Source: Plantactinospora mayteni (GTDB lineage: Bacteria; Actinomycetota; Actinomycetes; Mycobacteriales; Micromonosporaceae). From it: 64,000 nt of DNA. Below the pieces are notes generated by a model. The model was given only the letters and a program-made list of their open reading frames with translations, had not been told where the DNA came from and did not search any database. The stretch lies in the NCBI RefSeq assembly GCF_016862935.1, contig NZ_BONX01000052.1, positions 1 to 64,000 on the forward strand, written 5' to 3'. Within the stretch, counting starts at the first letter, position 1; each line of letters opens with the position of its first letter. Position numbers and translations under genes: made by a program. Of the stretch, positions 16,250-25,649 are shown piece by piece.

Positions 16250-18517
16250 TTACGCAGAATCGTCGGCGTCCAGTCCAGCCAGCGTCGCGCGCGCCGCCTC
16301 CTCGAGCTCCTTCAGCACGGCGCCTCCCCCGAGGTCGAGGCCACGGACTAGATGGGGGCGGGCCTCGGCGGTACGGCCGAGGGCCGCACATGCCTGCCCG
16401 ATCGCGAGGTGCGCGCTGCCGAGCATGCGCGGCGCGCCGAGCTCGGTCGTCGGTGACAGGGCCAGCTCGGCCGTACGCAGCGCCTCCTCCCAACGCCCGG
16501 CCAAGCAACACGCATAAGCGGCGTAGACCAGCGCGTTCACCCGGGCGACGAGGGCGGGACGGGGCGACACCGGGCGGCGTTCCAGCTCGGCCAGGGCTCG
16601 CTGGTGCTCGTCGATGGCCTCGTCGTAACGACCCTGCCGGGCGAGTGTGAGGGCCACGCCTATGATGTGCTGCACGTACCCGTCGTGGTTTCCGACCTGG
16701 TCGGCCAGGTCGAGCGACTTCCGACCGGCCCACAGCGCGTCGTCGAGCCGGTTCAAGGACCGCCAGGCGGTCCCGGCGTACTGCAGCGCCCACGCCTGTT
16801 CCTGGAGGTTCTCGATCGCCTCGGCCAGCCGGAATGCCTCCATCGCGACCTCGGCCGATTCGTCGAACCGCTGCCCGCTCCACGCAGCCGCCCAGGCGTA
16901 GTAGTTGAGGTGCACGGCCTGCTGGCGCCGGTCGGGCAGCGCGGCGGCGGCCGTCCGGGACAATCCGTAGACCTCGTACCAGCCGGGCCAGCGGGACGAC
17001 GCGTCGGAATACCAGTGCATCGCCTCGGCGAGGTCGACGACGAGCTGGTGGCGGCCGTCCGCGGCGGCGGTGCGCAGCGCGGGCAGCCAGTTACCGGCCT
17101 CCGCCCGCAGCCATGAGCCGGCCTCGTCGAGCGTGGCCAGCGGCACCAGGCCCGCCCAGCCGTCGGGCAGCGCCCCGTACCCGGGCTCGTGCCAGCGACC
17201 GGCGACGATGGCAGTCTCCAGCAGCCAGTCGGTCATCCGTCGGTGGGTGACGGCGCGGTTGGCGGGTGGTTCCTCGATCCGCAGCCGCTCGTCGGCGTAG
17301 AGGCGGATAAGGTCGTGGAACCGGTATCGGTCGGCATCCACCGGCTGCAGCAGCCCGAGTTCCACCAGCTCGTCGAGCAGGTCCTCCGCCTCGGGAGCCG
17401 CGGTTTCCGTCAGCACCGCCGCGAGCGGTGCCGCGAAATCGGCACCCGGGACGTGCGCGAGGCGGCGGAACACCGTGGCCGCCGCGACGGACAGCTGCGC
17501 GTGCGACAGCGCGAACGCTGCCGCCACCGCGGTGTCCCCCGCGGCCAGCGCGGCAAGCCTGCGGTCGGCGTCGGCGAGCCGGTCCACCAGATGCCCGACC
17601 GTCCATTGCGGTCGGCTGGCGAGCCGGGTGCCGGCGATCCGCAGGGCCAGCGGCAGGTGCCCGCACAGCCGTGCCACCGTCTCGACCTGCCCGGTCGCGG
17701 CGGAGTCGACCGCCTGGGCGGCGATCGCGCCCAGTAGGCGGGCGGACTCTCCCGGCGCGAGCGGCGTCAGCCCGATCCGCTGGACGCCCTCCAGGCCGCC
17801 GAGCGTCCGCCGGCTCGTCACCACGACCAGGCACCCACCCGCGGCGGGAAGCAGCGGCCGGACCTGGGCCTCCGATCCGGCGTTGTCGAGAATGAGCAGG
17901 CACCGCCGGTCGCGGAACATCCCGCGCAGTTGCGCGGACCGTTCGTCGTCGCTGCCGGCGATCTGACGGGAGCCGACATCGAGGGCGCGCAGCAAGCGAA
18001 TCAGCGCCTCACCGACCGGAAGCGGAACCGGGTCGGTGCCCCGCAGGTCGAGATACAGGGCGCCATCGGGAAAGGCGTCACGCAGATCTTCGGCGACCCG
18101 CACCGCGAACGCGGTCTTGCCCAAACCCGGCTGCCCGTGAACCACCAGCACCGGCGGCGGCGCGCCGCCGCCGACCTGCCGCGCCGTTTCCCGGGCCACG
18201 ACCAGGTCGCCGACCCGGCCCACAAAGTCGGTGACACCACGCGGCAGCTCACACAGCCGGGGCCGGCCGGCGGCGCTGGGCGACCGGGCCTGCCTCGCCG
18301 CCGCCTCCAGCCCGGCCCGCTCGTGGTCGGTCAGACGCAAGCCGTCGGCGAGCGCAGCGAGGGTGCGGACCTGCGGCGCACGGCTATGCCCACGCTCCAT
18401 GTCCGAGATGGCCCGAGCGCTGACCCCGGACGCCTCGGCCAACTGCTCCATCGTCAACCCGGCCGCCCGGCGCAACCCCCGCAGGCGGTCACCGAACGGA
18501 GACGTCGGGTCCGTCAT
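16250..18517 (-). CDS. XRE-family regulator with NB-ARC ATPase and TPR domains
   Basis: 755-residue STAND-type regulator. The N-terminal XRE helix-turn-helix spans about residues 8-65 (LTMEQLAEASGVSARAISDM). An NB-ARC/AAA module follows, with Walker A GQPGLGKT at 128-135 and CLLILDNAGS as Walker B, then winged-helix sequence and C-terminal tetratricopeptide-like repeats (about 480-755; QAWALQYAGTAWRSLNRLDDAL). Such proteins switch on a ligand, often a peptide or small molecule, through the TPR part. I chose ATG 18517; ATG 18562 would add 15 poorly conserved residues. An 8-codon ORF with hairpins lies about 250 bases upstream on the same strand, and an MFS permease gene is divergent. Confidence 0.85.
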   Translation of the reverse strand: MTDPTSPFGDRLRGLRRAAGLTMEQLAEASGVSARAISDMERGHSRAPQVRTLAALADGLRLTDHERAGLEAAARQARSPSAAGRPRLCELPRGVTDFVGRVGDLVVARETARQVGGGAPPPVLVVHGQPGLGKTAFAVRVAEDLRDAFPDGALYLDLRGTDPVPLPVGEALIRLLRALDVGSRQIAGSDDERSAQLRGMFRDRRCLLILDNAGSEAQVRPLLPAAGGCLVVVTSRRTLGGLEGVQRIGLTPLAPGESARLLGAIAAQAVDSAATGQVETVARLCGHLPLALRIAGTRLASRPQWTVGHLVDRLADADRRLAALAAGDTAVAAAFALSHAQLSVAAATVFRRLAHVPGADFAAPLAAVLTETAAPEAEDLLDELVELGLLQPVDADRYRFHDLIRLYADERLRIEEPPANRAVTHRRMTDWLLETAIVAGRWHEPGYGALPDGWAGLVPLATLDEAGSWLRAEAGNWLPALRTAAADGRHQLVVDLAEAMHWYSDASSRWPGWYEVYGLSRTAAAALPDRRQQAVHLNYYAWAAAWSGQRFDESAEVAMEAFRLAEAIENLQEQAWALQYAGTAWRSLNRLDDALWAGRKSLDLADQVGNHDGYVQHIIGVALTLARQGRYDEAIDEHQRALAELERRPVSPRPALVARVNALVYAAYACCLAGRWEEALRTAELALSPTTELGAPRMLGSAHLAIGQACAALGRTAEARPHLVRGLDLGGGAVLKELEEAARATLAGLDADDSA

Positions 18518-18653
18518 GCGAGCATGATAAGTGCGACCGGCGCCTCTCTCGGCATCGGCCACGGTCGGCCCGGGTGCGATGCGCGGGCCGATCCGGAGTC
18601 GGGTCTACACGCCGGCTGCGTCCTGGAAAGGTCGCTGAGCCGACCACATTTCC

Positions 18654-18747
18654 CCCGCAACGGGGACGGCCGGCGGTGTGCTCCGAAGAGATTCCCGCCG
18701 GCCGTCATCAGGGCTGCCCGTCCGTAGCCATGTCATCTCGGGCAGCC
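18654..18747 (-). terminator. Run of stem-loops downstream of the mini-ORF
   Basis: Read on the minus strand, CGGGCTGCC-type arms at 18739-18747 and 18712-18720 pair (9 bases, 18-base loop). A 12-base perfect stem follows, with arms 18695-18706 and 18665-18676 (GACGGCCGGCGG and its complement) and an 18-base loop. A short CCCCG-TTG-CGGGG stem comes next. No U-tract follows, which is usual for actinobacterial terminators. The hairpins separate the 8-codon ORF at 18795 from the regulator start at 18517, so they could be a terminator or part of an attenuator. Confidence 0.55.
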
Positions 18748-18768
18748 TGCTGACTCCACACCCTGGGA

Positions 18769-18795
18769 TCACCAGTACGGCGTGAACTTCTTCAT
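18769..18795 (-). CDS. Eight-residue mini-ORF with strong ribosome site
   Basis: ATG 18795 is preceded by GGAGGAGGTGGCC, a near-ideal ribosome site with 5 bases between GGAGG and the start. The codons read Met-Lys-Lys-Phe-Thr-Pro-Tyr-Trp and then TGA. The product is basic at the front and aromatic at the end. Downstream stem-loops and the XRE-NB-ARC-TPR gene lie on the same strand. It could be an attenuation leader peptide, a signalling peptide read by the TPR regulator, a minimal RiPP precursor, or chance. No tailoring enzyme such as a P450 is visible nearby. Only the ORF and its ribosome site are seen; every role is inference. Confidence 0.4.
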   Translation of the reverse strand: MKKFTPYW

Positions 18796-18957
18796 GGCCA
18801 CCTCCTCCGGGTCGTCAGCGCTGAGTCAGAGCCAACCATCGGCGACTTGACAGCTACTGAACTCGGAGCCTTCCGGACAGGAAGTGGCTCTTCAGCGGGC
18901 GGTGGCAGGGTCTGGGCGACATCGTGTCGAGCCGGGACCGGGAAGGACGCCACACCG

Positions 18958-20340
18958 ATGAAGCCGCTGCTGCGGAATCGAGAGTTCTGCGCCGTCGCCG
19001 TGACCGAGCTGCTGTCGGTGTTCGGCGATCAACTTGCCCGGGTGGCGCTGGCCCTGCTGGTCTTCGGACGTACCGGTTCCGCCGGGCTCAGCGGCCTGAC
19101 CTATGCGCTGACGTACCTGCCCACCGTCGCGGGTGGCATCCTGCTCTCGTCGATGGCCGACCGTCGGCCTCGCCGTGAGGTTCTGGTGGTGATCGACGGG
19201 ATCCGGGCAGCGGTCGTCCTTGCCATGGCGGTTCCCGGTGCCCCGCTGCCGTTGCTGTGCGGCCTGGTCGCGACGTCGGCGTTGCTGAGCGGCCCCTACC
19301 AGGCCGCTCGCCTCGCGCTGCTGCGCGACATCCTGCCGCAGCGGCAGTACGGCGCCGGGATGGCACTGCGGCAGTCGTTGAACCAGGGTGCGACGCTGGC
19401 CGGATTCTGCTCCGGCGGTTTCCTGGCCACCGCCGTTGCCCCCGCCACCTGTTTGATCATCGATGGCATCACCTTCGCCGTGTCGGCGCTCGTCGTCCTG
19501 CTGTTCGTCCGGCGCCGCCCGCCCGCCGCGCAGCCTGGCGAGTCGACGGCCGTCACGTCGACGTTTCGCCTCATCTGGCAGTCGTCGGCCCTGCGCGCCA
19601 TCCTCCTGCTGACCTTCTCAGCCCTGTTCCTCATCGCCCCGGAGGCGCTCGCCGTGGCGCTCACCGCCGAGCTGGGCCTCAGCCCGCGCTGGGTCGGACT
19701 GTTCCTGGCCTCGGCCGGGCTGTTCGCCGTGGTGGTCCTGTGGCTCTTCGCCAAATACGTCGCCGCGGCCCACTACCCGAAGGCGTTCCCGGTGGCGTGC
19801 GTGACGCCCGGCCTGCCGCTGTTGGCGGTCGCCGCGCTGGAGAACCCGTACATGATCATGTTGGTCTTCGGTCTCAGCGGCGCGGCCTGGGCGGTGCTCA
19901 TCGTCATCTCGGTGTCCACGTTCGCGGAGCTGCTTCCCGCCGACCAGCGGGCCCGGGGAATGGGCATCGCGGCGTCCACGAACCTCACCGCGCACGGACT
20001 CGGCGCCGCCCTCGCCGGGCTGGTCGCCGATGCGACCGGCGTCGCGGCGGCCATCAGCCTTCTCGGACTTGCGAGCATTCTCTTCGCTGTCCTGCCCGTT
20101 GTCCTTTGGGGCCGCGCGAGAAGTGACATCACTCCGCCGTCAGGCGGGCCGGCTCGACCCGAGAGCGCACGCCAGCTTCACGAGCGCGTGCCGCAGGTGC
20201 GAGCTGACGGCATGCGGCGCGCCTACTCGATCCGGCACAGCGCCCCCGAGCCTCTGTGGTCCGACAACGTGGACTGTGGTGGAGGACTTGCGGTCGCCAG
20301 GTCGGCTACCGCGAGGTCGCCGAGGGCGAGGCGACGGTGA
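18958..20340 (+). CDS. MFS permease
   Basis: 460-residue transporter with about 12 membrane helices and the typical central loop (VRRRPPAAQ). The DRRPRREV segment after helix 2 corresponds to the major facilitator A-motif region. ATG 18958 follows GGGAAGGACGCC; upstream in-frame sequence to 18847 is not hydrophobic and was left out. The last 80 residues after helix 12 are hydrophilic and overlap the 3' end of the convergent rhamnosidase gene by 35 bases. The native C-terminus may thus have been extended. It is a drug- or metabolite-efflux type permease; the substrate is unknown. It is divergent from the mini-ORF and XRE regulator and may be their target. Confidence 0.8.
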   Translation: MKPLLRNREFCAVAVTELLSVFGDQLARVALALLVFGRTGSAGLSGLTYALTYLPTVAGGILLSSMADRRPRREVLVVIDGIRAAVVLAMAVPGAPLPLLCGLVATSALLSGPYQAARLALLRDILPQRQYGAGMALRQSLNQGATLAGFCSGGFLATAVAPATCLIIDGITFAVSALVVLLFVRRRPPAAQPGESTAVTSTFRLIWQSSALRAILLLTFSALFLIAPEALAVALTAELGLSPRWVGLFLASAGLFAVVVLWLFAKYVAAAHYPKAFPVACVTPGLPLLAVAALENPYMIMLVFGLSGAAWAVLIVISVSTFAELLPADQRARGMGIAASTNLTAHGLGAALAGLVADATGVAAAISLLGLASILFAVLPVVLWGRARSDITPPSGGPARPESARQLHERVPQVRADGMRRAYSIRHSAPEPLWSDNVDCGGGLAVARSATARSPRARRR

Positions 20341-22903
20341 ACCGGTGGGTTCCGGGGCCGAGCCGCTGCGGTTCCTCGCCGGCCAGGTCGAGCGTGGCCC
20401 GGGCGCCGGTCGGCACCACGACCTCCACCCGGAGTGTGCGGTCGGCGAGTTCCCAGCTGATCGCCGCCCGGCCGTAAGGCGTCTCGTGCGCCGCCGCGGC
20501 GTGGGTGAGGTCACCGCCGGGCCGGGGCCGGAACAGGATCTCCCGGTACCCGGGTGCGGCCGGTGCGATGCCGGCGACGACCCGGTGCAGCCAGTCCGCG
20601 ATCGCGCCGAACGCGTAGTGGTTGAACGAGGTCATCTGTCCGGGGTTCACCGTACCGTCAGGCAGCATGCTGTCCCAGCGCTCCCAGATCGTGGTCGCGC
20701 CCTGGCTGACCGGGTAGAGCCAGGATGGGCAGTCCCGCTCCAGCAACAGGTTGTACGCGGCCGTGAGCTGCCCGGTTTGGCTCAGCGCGTCGGTGACAAC
20801 GGGGGTGCCGAGGAAACCGGTGCCGATACGGTTGCCGCCGGCCGCGACGAGTTCGGCCAGCCGCTGTCCGGCCAGCGTCGCTTGCCCCTCGGGGAGCAGG
20901 TCGAACACGATGGCGAGTGCGTACGCGGTCTGGGTGTCGCTTTTCAGCCGGCCGGACCCGGTCAGGTACCGCCCGGCGAACGCCGCGCGTACCTGGTCTG
21001 CGAGCCGGTGGTACTGCACGGCGTCGTCGGTTTCGCCGATGGTTTCGGCGATCCGGGCGAGGATCCGCGCGGACTGGGCGAAGTAGGCGGTGGCGACCAG
21101 GTACCTGTCGGTGGTGGCGGCGGCCGGGGCGTCCGGCGGCGCGCTCGGGTCGAGCCAGTCGCCCAGTTGGAACCCTTCGTCCCACAGGTGGTCGTCGCCG
21201 GCGAGCTTGTCCACGAGGTCGACCCAGGCTTTGGCGCTCGGGTACTGCCGGTTGAGGATCTGGATGTCCCCGAAACGCTGGTAGAGCGCCCAGGGGGTGA
21301 GTACGGCGGCGTCGCCCCAGCCCGCGCCGGGGCGGATCGGTGTCCACATGTGCCGGGCCGGGATGACCGGTACGTACCACGGAACGGTGCCGTCGGGGAG
21401 CTGCTCGATGGCGAGGTCGACCAGCCACGAGGCGAGCATTCCGGAGCAGTCGTAGAGGAAGGCGGCGGTGGGCGCGAACACCTGGATGTCGCCGGTCCAG
21501 CCGACCCGTTCGTCGCGCTGCGGGCAGTCGGTGGGTACGTCGAGGAAGTTGCCCCGCATGCTCCAGACCACATTCTCGTGCAGCCGGTTCAGCAGTGGCT
21601 CGGAGCACTCGAAGGAACCGGTGCGGATCATGTCGGTGTGGTAGACCCGGGCGACGATGTCGCCGCTCGCCACGGCCTGATCCAGGTTGCCCGCCCAGCC
21701 GTCCACCTGGAGGTACCGGAAGCCATGGAAGGTGAACCGGGGCTCCCACTCCTCGACCTCGCGGCCGGCGAGAATGTAGCTGTCGGTCGACTTCGCGTCG
21801 CGCAACGGGCGCCGGTAGATCTCCCCGTCCTGTAGCACCTCGGCGGTGCTCATGGTGACCCTGTCCCCGCGCGTTCCGCCGACCCGGATCCGGGGCCGGC
21901 CGACCAGGTTCTGCCCGAAGTCCAGCACTCGGGCGCCGGCAGGGGTACGCAGCACCGCCACCGGGCGAACCTCCTCGGTGCACCGGACCGGCGGGCCCAT
22001 CGGTGCGACCAGGGTGGCCGGATCGCGGTACCGGATCGCGACAGGGCTCCACGAACGGTCGTCGAATCCCGGCTCCGACCAGCCGGTCAGCTCCTCGCGA
22101 GCGTCGTACGCCTCGCCGTCGTAGTTGCCGGAGTGCAGGATCGGGCTGGCCGCCGCCCGCCATGTTTCGTCCGTGGCGATCACCTGAGTGCTGCCGTCGG
22201 CATAGCGCACCTCAAGCTGTGCGATCAGGGACAGGTCGCCGCCGAACAGGTTCCGGAAGCCGCCGCGCCAGCCGAGCCGGCCACGGTACCAGCCGTCGCC
22301 CAGCCACGAACCGATGACGTTCTCACCCTGTCCTATGTGGTCGGTGACGTCGTAGGTGTAGTAGCGCAGGCGCCGCGGGTACACGGTCCAACCGGGCGAC
22401 ATGGCGTCGTCGCCGACACGGCGCCCGTTGATCTCGACCTCGTAGAGACCGTGCGCACTGCTGTAGAGCCGGGCCGCCACGACCTCGCCGTCGATTTGGA
22501 AGGACCGGCGGACCAGGCTCGGCCGGCGCTCGTCGGACTCCGCCTCCTCGGGCCACCCGGCGCCGACCGGGACCGCGGTCCAATCGTCCGGTTCGAGCAG
22601 CCCCGCCTCGACGGTGGTGGGCTCGCTCCAGGGCGACGTCACATCCCTGCCGTGGACGCGGACCCGGATGATCCCGGACTCCCGGGAGCGCAACGGTTCG
22701 TTCGGCCACGGCACGAGGATCTGGTCGGCCGAGTCGACGCGGACGACCGTGACCTGCCCGCCCCGGGCGATCTCCAGTTCGTAGGCTTCCTGCTGCCATC
22801 CGGACGGCGCCGTGGTCCGCCAGGACAGCCGAGGCCGCGCTTCACCGATGCCCAGCGGGACTCGATGCTGCTCCGCCGTCGGGGCGTTCGGGGTGACGCT
22901 CAT
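20306..22903 (-). CDS. Alpha-L-rhamnosidase, GH78 family
   Basis: 865-residue enzyme with the GH78 domain order: N-terminal beta domains (PLGIGEARPRLSWR; LYSSAHGLYEVEINGRRVGD), the rhamnosidase N and concanavalin-like parts, then an (alpha/alpha)6 barrel. The catalytic acid block is DCPQRDERVGWTGD, and a C-terminal beta domain (FRPRPGGDLTHA) follows. There is no signal peptide, so it acts on imported rhamnosides inside the cell. ATG 22903 (MSVTPNAPTAEQHRVP) was chosen over an upstream frame that runs across the operator. It is the only gene leftward from the operator pair at 22976-23033. It removes terminal alpha-L-rhamnose from oligosaccharides or plant glycosides. Confidence 0.9.
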   Translation of the reverse strand: MSVTPNAPTAEQHRVPLGIGEARPRLSWRTTAPSGWQQEAYELEIARGGQVTVVRVDSADQILVPWPNEPLRSRESGIIRVRVHGRDVTSPWSEPTTVEAGLLEPDDWTAVPVGAGWPEEAESDERRPSLVRRSFQIDGEVVAARLYSSAHGLYEVEINGRRVGDDAMSPGWTVYPRRLRYYTYDVTDHIGQGENVIGSWLGDGWYRGRLGWRGGFRNLFGGDLSLIAQLEVRYADGSTQVIATDETWRAAASPILHSGNYDGEAYDAREELTGWSEPGFDDRSWSPVAIRYRDPATLVAPMGPPVRCTEEVRPVAVLRTPAGARVLDFGQNLVGRPRIRVGGTRGDRVTMSTAEVLQDGEIYRRPLRDAKSTDSYILAGREVEEWEPRFTFHGFRYLQVDGWAGNLDQAVASGDIVARVYHTDMIRTGSFECSEPLLNRLHENVVWSMRGNFLDVPTDCPQRDERVGWTGDIQVFAPTAAFLYDCSGMLASWLVDLAIEQLPDGTVPWYVPVIPARHMWTPIRPGAGWGDAAVLTPWALYQRFGDIQILNRQYPSAKAWVDLVDKLAGDDHLWDEGFQLGDWLDPSAPPDAPAAATTDRYLVATAYFAQSARILARIAETIGETDDAVQYHRLADQVRAAFAGRYLTGSGRLKSDTQTAYALAIVFDLLPEGQATLAGQRLAELVAAGGNRIGTGFLGTPVVTDALSQTGQLTAAYNLLLERDCPSWLYPVSQGATTIWERWDSMLPDGTVNPGQMTSFNHYAFGAIADWLHRVVAGIAPAAPGYREILFRPRPGGDLTHAAAAHETPYGRAAISWELADRTLRVEVVVPTGARATLDLAGEEPQRLGPGTHRFTVASPSATSR

Positions 22904-22975
22904 CGAGTTCCCGGGTCCTTTCCGCCGGCGTCGGGCCATCGGCCGGGAAGGCTGTCCGGCAGGACCGACCACGTA

Positions 22976-22989
22976 ATGACACGTTTCAA
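22976..22989. promoter_or_regulatory. LacI-type operator, copy 1
   Basis: ATGACACGTTTCAA lies 73 bases upstream of the rhamnosidase start. It shares TGACACGTTTCAA with copies 2, 4 and 5 and approximates the LacI-family palindrome TTGAAACGTTTCAA. Probable binding site for the regulator encoded at 41566. Confidence 0.75.
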
Positions 22990-23019
22990 GTAGAGGCGGA
23001 AACATCATATCGGACAGGG

Positions 23020-23033
23020 TTGACACGTTTCAA
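23020..23033. promoter_or_regulatory. LacI-type operator, copy 2
   Basis: TTGACACGTTTCAA lies 22 bases upstream of the GTG start of the Tm-1-like gene and 44 bases from copy 1. The pair covers the divergent promoters of the rhamnosidase gene and the Tm-1 operon, so both are likely controlled together. TTGACA within it could also act as a -35 box. Confidence 0.75.
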
Positions 23034-23054
23034 ACTTGGCCTGAGGATGGATTC

Positions 23055-24341
23055 GTGACCGTTCCCACACCACGCCAGCGCAACGAGGGTCGGACGAGCC
23101 CCGCCTCCGTCGCACTCGTCGGCACTCTCGACACCAAGGGCACCGAGTACCAGTGGGTGGCCGACCGGCTACGTGAGCACGGCGTCGACGTAGTCGTCGT
23201 CGACACCGGGATCCGGGCCGCCGTCGGCTTCACCGACCCCATCACCATCGACCAGGTCGAGGTCGCCCAGGCTGGGGGCGCGTCGATCGACGCGCTCCGC
23301 GACGGCAACGATCGCGGCGCCGCGGTCACCGCCATGGGCCAGGGGGCCGCCGCGGTGCTCGCCCGGCTACACGACGAGGGCCGGCTCAACGGGGTGCTCG
23401 CGCTCGGCGGCAGCGGCGGCTCCTCGATCGCCGCCCGCGCCGTACGCGAGCTGCCGGTCGGCCTGCCCAAGCTGATCGTCTCCACCATGGCGTCCGGCGA
23501 CGTCTCGCCCTACGTCGGCGCGAACGACGTGACGATGATGTACAGCGTCGTCGACATCTCCGGGGTCAACCAGGTGTCCCGGGCGGTGCTCGGCAACGCG
23601 GCGGCCGGCCTCGCCGCGATGGCCACCGCGCACGCGGCCCGCACCGCTCCGGCCGCGGCCCAGGCTCACGACCGGCCGCTCGTCGCCGCCTCGATGTTCG
23701 GCGTCACCACGCCCGCGGTGGACGTGGCACGCGCCCGACTCACCGAACTGGGGTACGAGGTGCTGGTGTTCCACGCCACCGGCGCCGGCGGCCGGGCACT
23801 CGAAGCGCTGGCCAGGTCCGAGCTGCTCGCCGGGGTACTCGACCTGACCACCACCGAACTGGCCGACGACCTGGTGGGCGGCGTGCTGAGCGCTGGACCG
23901 GACCGGCTCACCGCGGCCGGAGTCGCCGGAGTGCCGCAGGTGGTGAGCCTGGGCGCGCTGGACATGGTGAACTTCGGCCCGCGAGAAACCGTCCCCGAGC
24001 TGTTCGCGAACCGCCAGTTCTTCGTACACAACCCGACCGTCACCCTGATGCGAACCACTGCCGAGGAGAGCGCCGAGCTGGGCCGTCGGGTGGGCGCCAA
24101 GCTCGCCGCCGCGGCCGGTCCGACCGCGCTCGTGCTGCCCCGCGGCGGAGTCTCCGCCCTCGACGCGCCCGACATGGCGTTCCACGATCCGGCGGCCGAC
24201 GCGGCACTCTTCGGCGCGGTGCTCGACGTGGTACGTGGCAGCACGGTGACACTGGTCGAGACCGAGCGGCACATCAACGACCCCGAGGTGGCGAACCTGG
24301 CGGCCGACCTGCTGCATCGCATGATCAGCGAGAGGAGCTGA
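23055..24341 (+). CDS. Tm-1-like ATP-binding domain protein (UPF0261)
   Basis: 428-residue cytoplasmic protein of the Tm-1-like/UPF0261 family: [19 protein letters not shown] at the start, a glycine-rich [14 protein letters not shown] loop near residue 120, and [20 protein letters not shown]. The second lobe has [14 protein letters not shown]. The family consists of two Rossmann-like lobes that bind nucleotide; its reaction is not established. It is nearly always beside a PEP-hydrolase-like TIM barrel, as here, where the next ATG follows the stop by one base. GTG 23055 follows CTGAGGATGG. It is the first gene of a five-gene operon under the LacI-type operator at 23020. Confidence 0.85.
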   Translation: MTVPTPRQRNEGRTSPASVALVGTLDTKGTEYQWVADRLREHGVDVVVVDTGIRAAVGFTDPITIDQVEVAQAGGASIDALRDGNDRGAAVTAMGQGAAAVLARLHDEGRLNGVLALGGSGGSSIAARAVRELPVGLPKLIVSTMASGDVSPYVGANDVTMMYSVVDISGVNQVSRAVLGNAAAGLAAMATAHAARTAPAAAQAHDRPLVAASMFGVTTPAVDVARARLTELGYEVLVFHATGAGGRALEALARSELLAGVLDLTTTELADDLVGGVLSAGPDRLTAAGVAGVPQVVSLGALDMVNFGPRETVPELFANRQFFVHNPTVTLMRTTAEESAELGRRVGAKLAAAAGPTALVLPRGGVSALDAPDMAFHDPAADAALFGAVLDVVRGSTVTLVETERHINDPEVANLAADLLHRMISERS

Positions 24342-24342
24342 G

Positions 24343-25167
24343 ATGGATCGCGCGACAGCGCTGGAGCGGTTGCGGGCGACCGTCGCCGCCGGCCGGCCGG
24401 TCATCGGCGCGGGCGCCGGCACCGGGATCTCGGCGAAGGCGGCCGAGGCGGGTGGCGTCGACCTCATCATCATCTACAACTCGGGCCGGTACCGGATGGC
24501 CGGCCGCGGCTCACTGAGCGGCCTGCTCGCGTACGGCGACGCGAACCAGATCGTCGTGGAGATGAGCCGAGAGGTGCTGCCGATCGTGCGGGACACCCCG
24601 GTCCTCGCCGGCGTCAACGGCACCGACCCGTTCCGGTTGATGGGCAGGTTCCTGGACGAACTGGCCGCGATCGGCTTCACCGGCGTGCAGAACTTTCCCA
24701 CGGTCGGCCTGTTCGACGGCGTATTCCGGCAGAACCTCGAAGAGACCGGGATGGGCTACGACCTCGAGGTCGAGATGATCCGGCAGGCCCACGAGCGGAA
24801 CCTGCTGACCGCGCCGTACGTGTTCGACGTCGACTCGGCGGCGGCGATGGCGCAGGCCGGCGCCGACGTGCTGGTACCGCACCTCGGGCTGACCACCAGC
24901 GGCACGATCGGCGCGCGGACCGCCGTGACGCTGGAGGAGTCGGCCGCCCGGGTCCAGCAGATGCGCGACGCCGCTGTCGCGGTCAACCCGGACATCCTCG
25001 TCCTCTGCCACGGCGGCCCGATCGCCGAGCCCGAGGACGCCGCGTACGTGCTGCGGAACACCACGGGTGTGGTCGGCTTCTTCGGCGCGTCGTCGATGGA
25101 GCGGCTGCCCACCGAGCGCGCCATCACCCAGCAGGCGATCGACTTCAAGTCAATCCCGTTGCACTGA
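24343..25167 (+). CDS. Phosphoenolpyruvate hydrolase-like TIM-barrel protein
   Basis: 274-residue TIM barrel of the PEP_hydrolase family: [52 protein letters not shown] and [12 protein letters not shown]. The family is named from homology, and a true PEP hydrolase activity is not demonstrated for this branch. It often accompanies a Tm-1-like protein, so the two probably act in one step or complex. The start lies one base after the preceding stop. The last codons (CCG TTG CAC TGA) form the first copy of a 15-base direct repeat, which continues into the intergenic space. In this island it is likely a sugar-acid lyase or aldolase-type enzyme. Confidence 0.82.
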   Translation: MDRATALERLRATVAAGRPVIGAGAGTGISAKAAEAGGVDLIIIYNSGRYRMAGRGSLSGLLAYGDANQIVVEMSREVLPIVRDTPVLAGVNGTDPFRLMGRFLDELAAIGFTGVQNFPTVGLFDGVFRQNLEETGMGYDLEVEMIRQAHERNLLTAPYVFDVDSAAAMAQAGADVLVPHLGLTTSGTIGARTAVTLEESAARVQQMRDAAVAVNPDILVLCHGGPIAEPEDAAYVLRNTTGVVGFFGASSMERLPTERAITQQAIDFKSIPLH

Positions 25168-25200
25168 TCCATCCCGTTGCACTGAATCCCGTTGCACTGA
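25153..25200. repeat. Three direct copies of ATCCCGTTGCACTGA
   Basis: The 15-base unit occurs at 25153-25167, 25171-25185 and 25186-25200. The first copy includes the last codons and stop of the PEP-hydrolase-like gene. The later copies repeat the same stop-containing tail before the cupin gene. It looks like replication slippage; I see no hairpin or coding role. Confidence 0.9.
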
Positions 25201-25223
25201 ATCACCGAACGGAGAAATCTGCG

Positions 25224-25649
25224 ATGACATCGGCCATGCGTGGACGTAGGCCCGACGAGGTGCCCACCCGCACGTTCGACTGGGGGACCATCAAGTGGCT
25301 GGTCACGCCCCACCTGGACGAGGGCGCCGGACTCACCACCGGTGAGGTCGTCATCTACCCCGGCCAGGGCCACGCGCCGCACGTCCACCCCAACGAGGAG
25401 GAGGTCATCTACGTGATCTCCGGCGAGGGTGCGCAGACCGTCGGCGACGGACCGGCGTTCCCGATCCGCGAGGGTGATGCCGTCTACATCCCGGCGAACA
25501 CCCTGCACTCGACGGACAACACCACCTGGCGCCCGCTCCGCCTCGTCGTCGTCTACACCCCGGGCGGCGCCGAGACCGGGCTCGACGAGCTGCCGGACGC
25601 CCGCATCCTCGAGCCGGGCGTCGCCTCCCGATGGACGCAGGCCGGGTAG
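25224..25649 (+). CDS. Cupin-domain protein, first of two
   Basis: 141-residue single-domain cupin. The first metal-binding motif is G-H-A-P-H-V-H-P-N-E-E-E, with histidines and a glutamate as ligands, and the second is around NTLHSTDN. ATG 25224 follows ACGGAGAAATCTGCG. It lies in the Tm-1 operon and directly precedes a second cupin gene (TAG then ATG with no gap). Small cupins in sugar operons are often isomerases, epimerases or lyases of sugar acids. The specific reaction is unknown. Confidence 0.8.
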   Translation: MTSAMRGRRPDEVPTRTFDWGTIKWLVTPHLDEGAGLTTGEVVIYPGQGHAPHVHPNEEEVIYVISGEGAQTVGDGPAFPIREGDAVYIPANTLHSTDNTTWRPLRLVVVYTPGGAETGLDELPDARILEPGVASRWTQAG

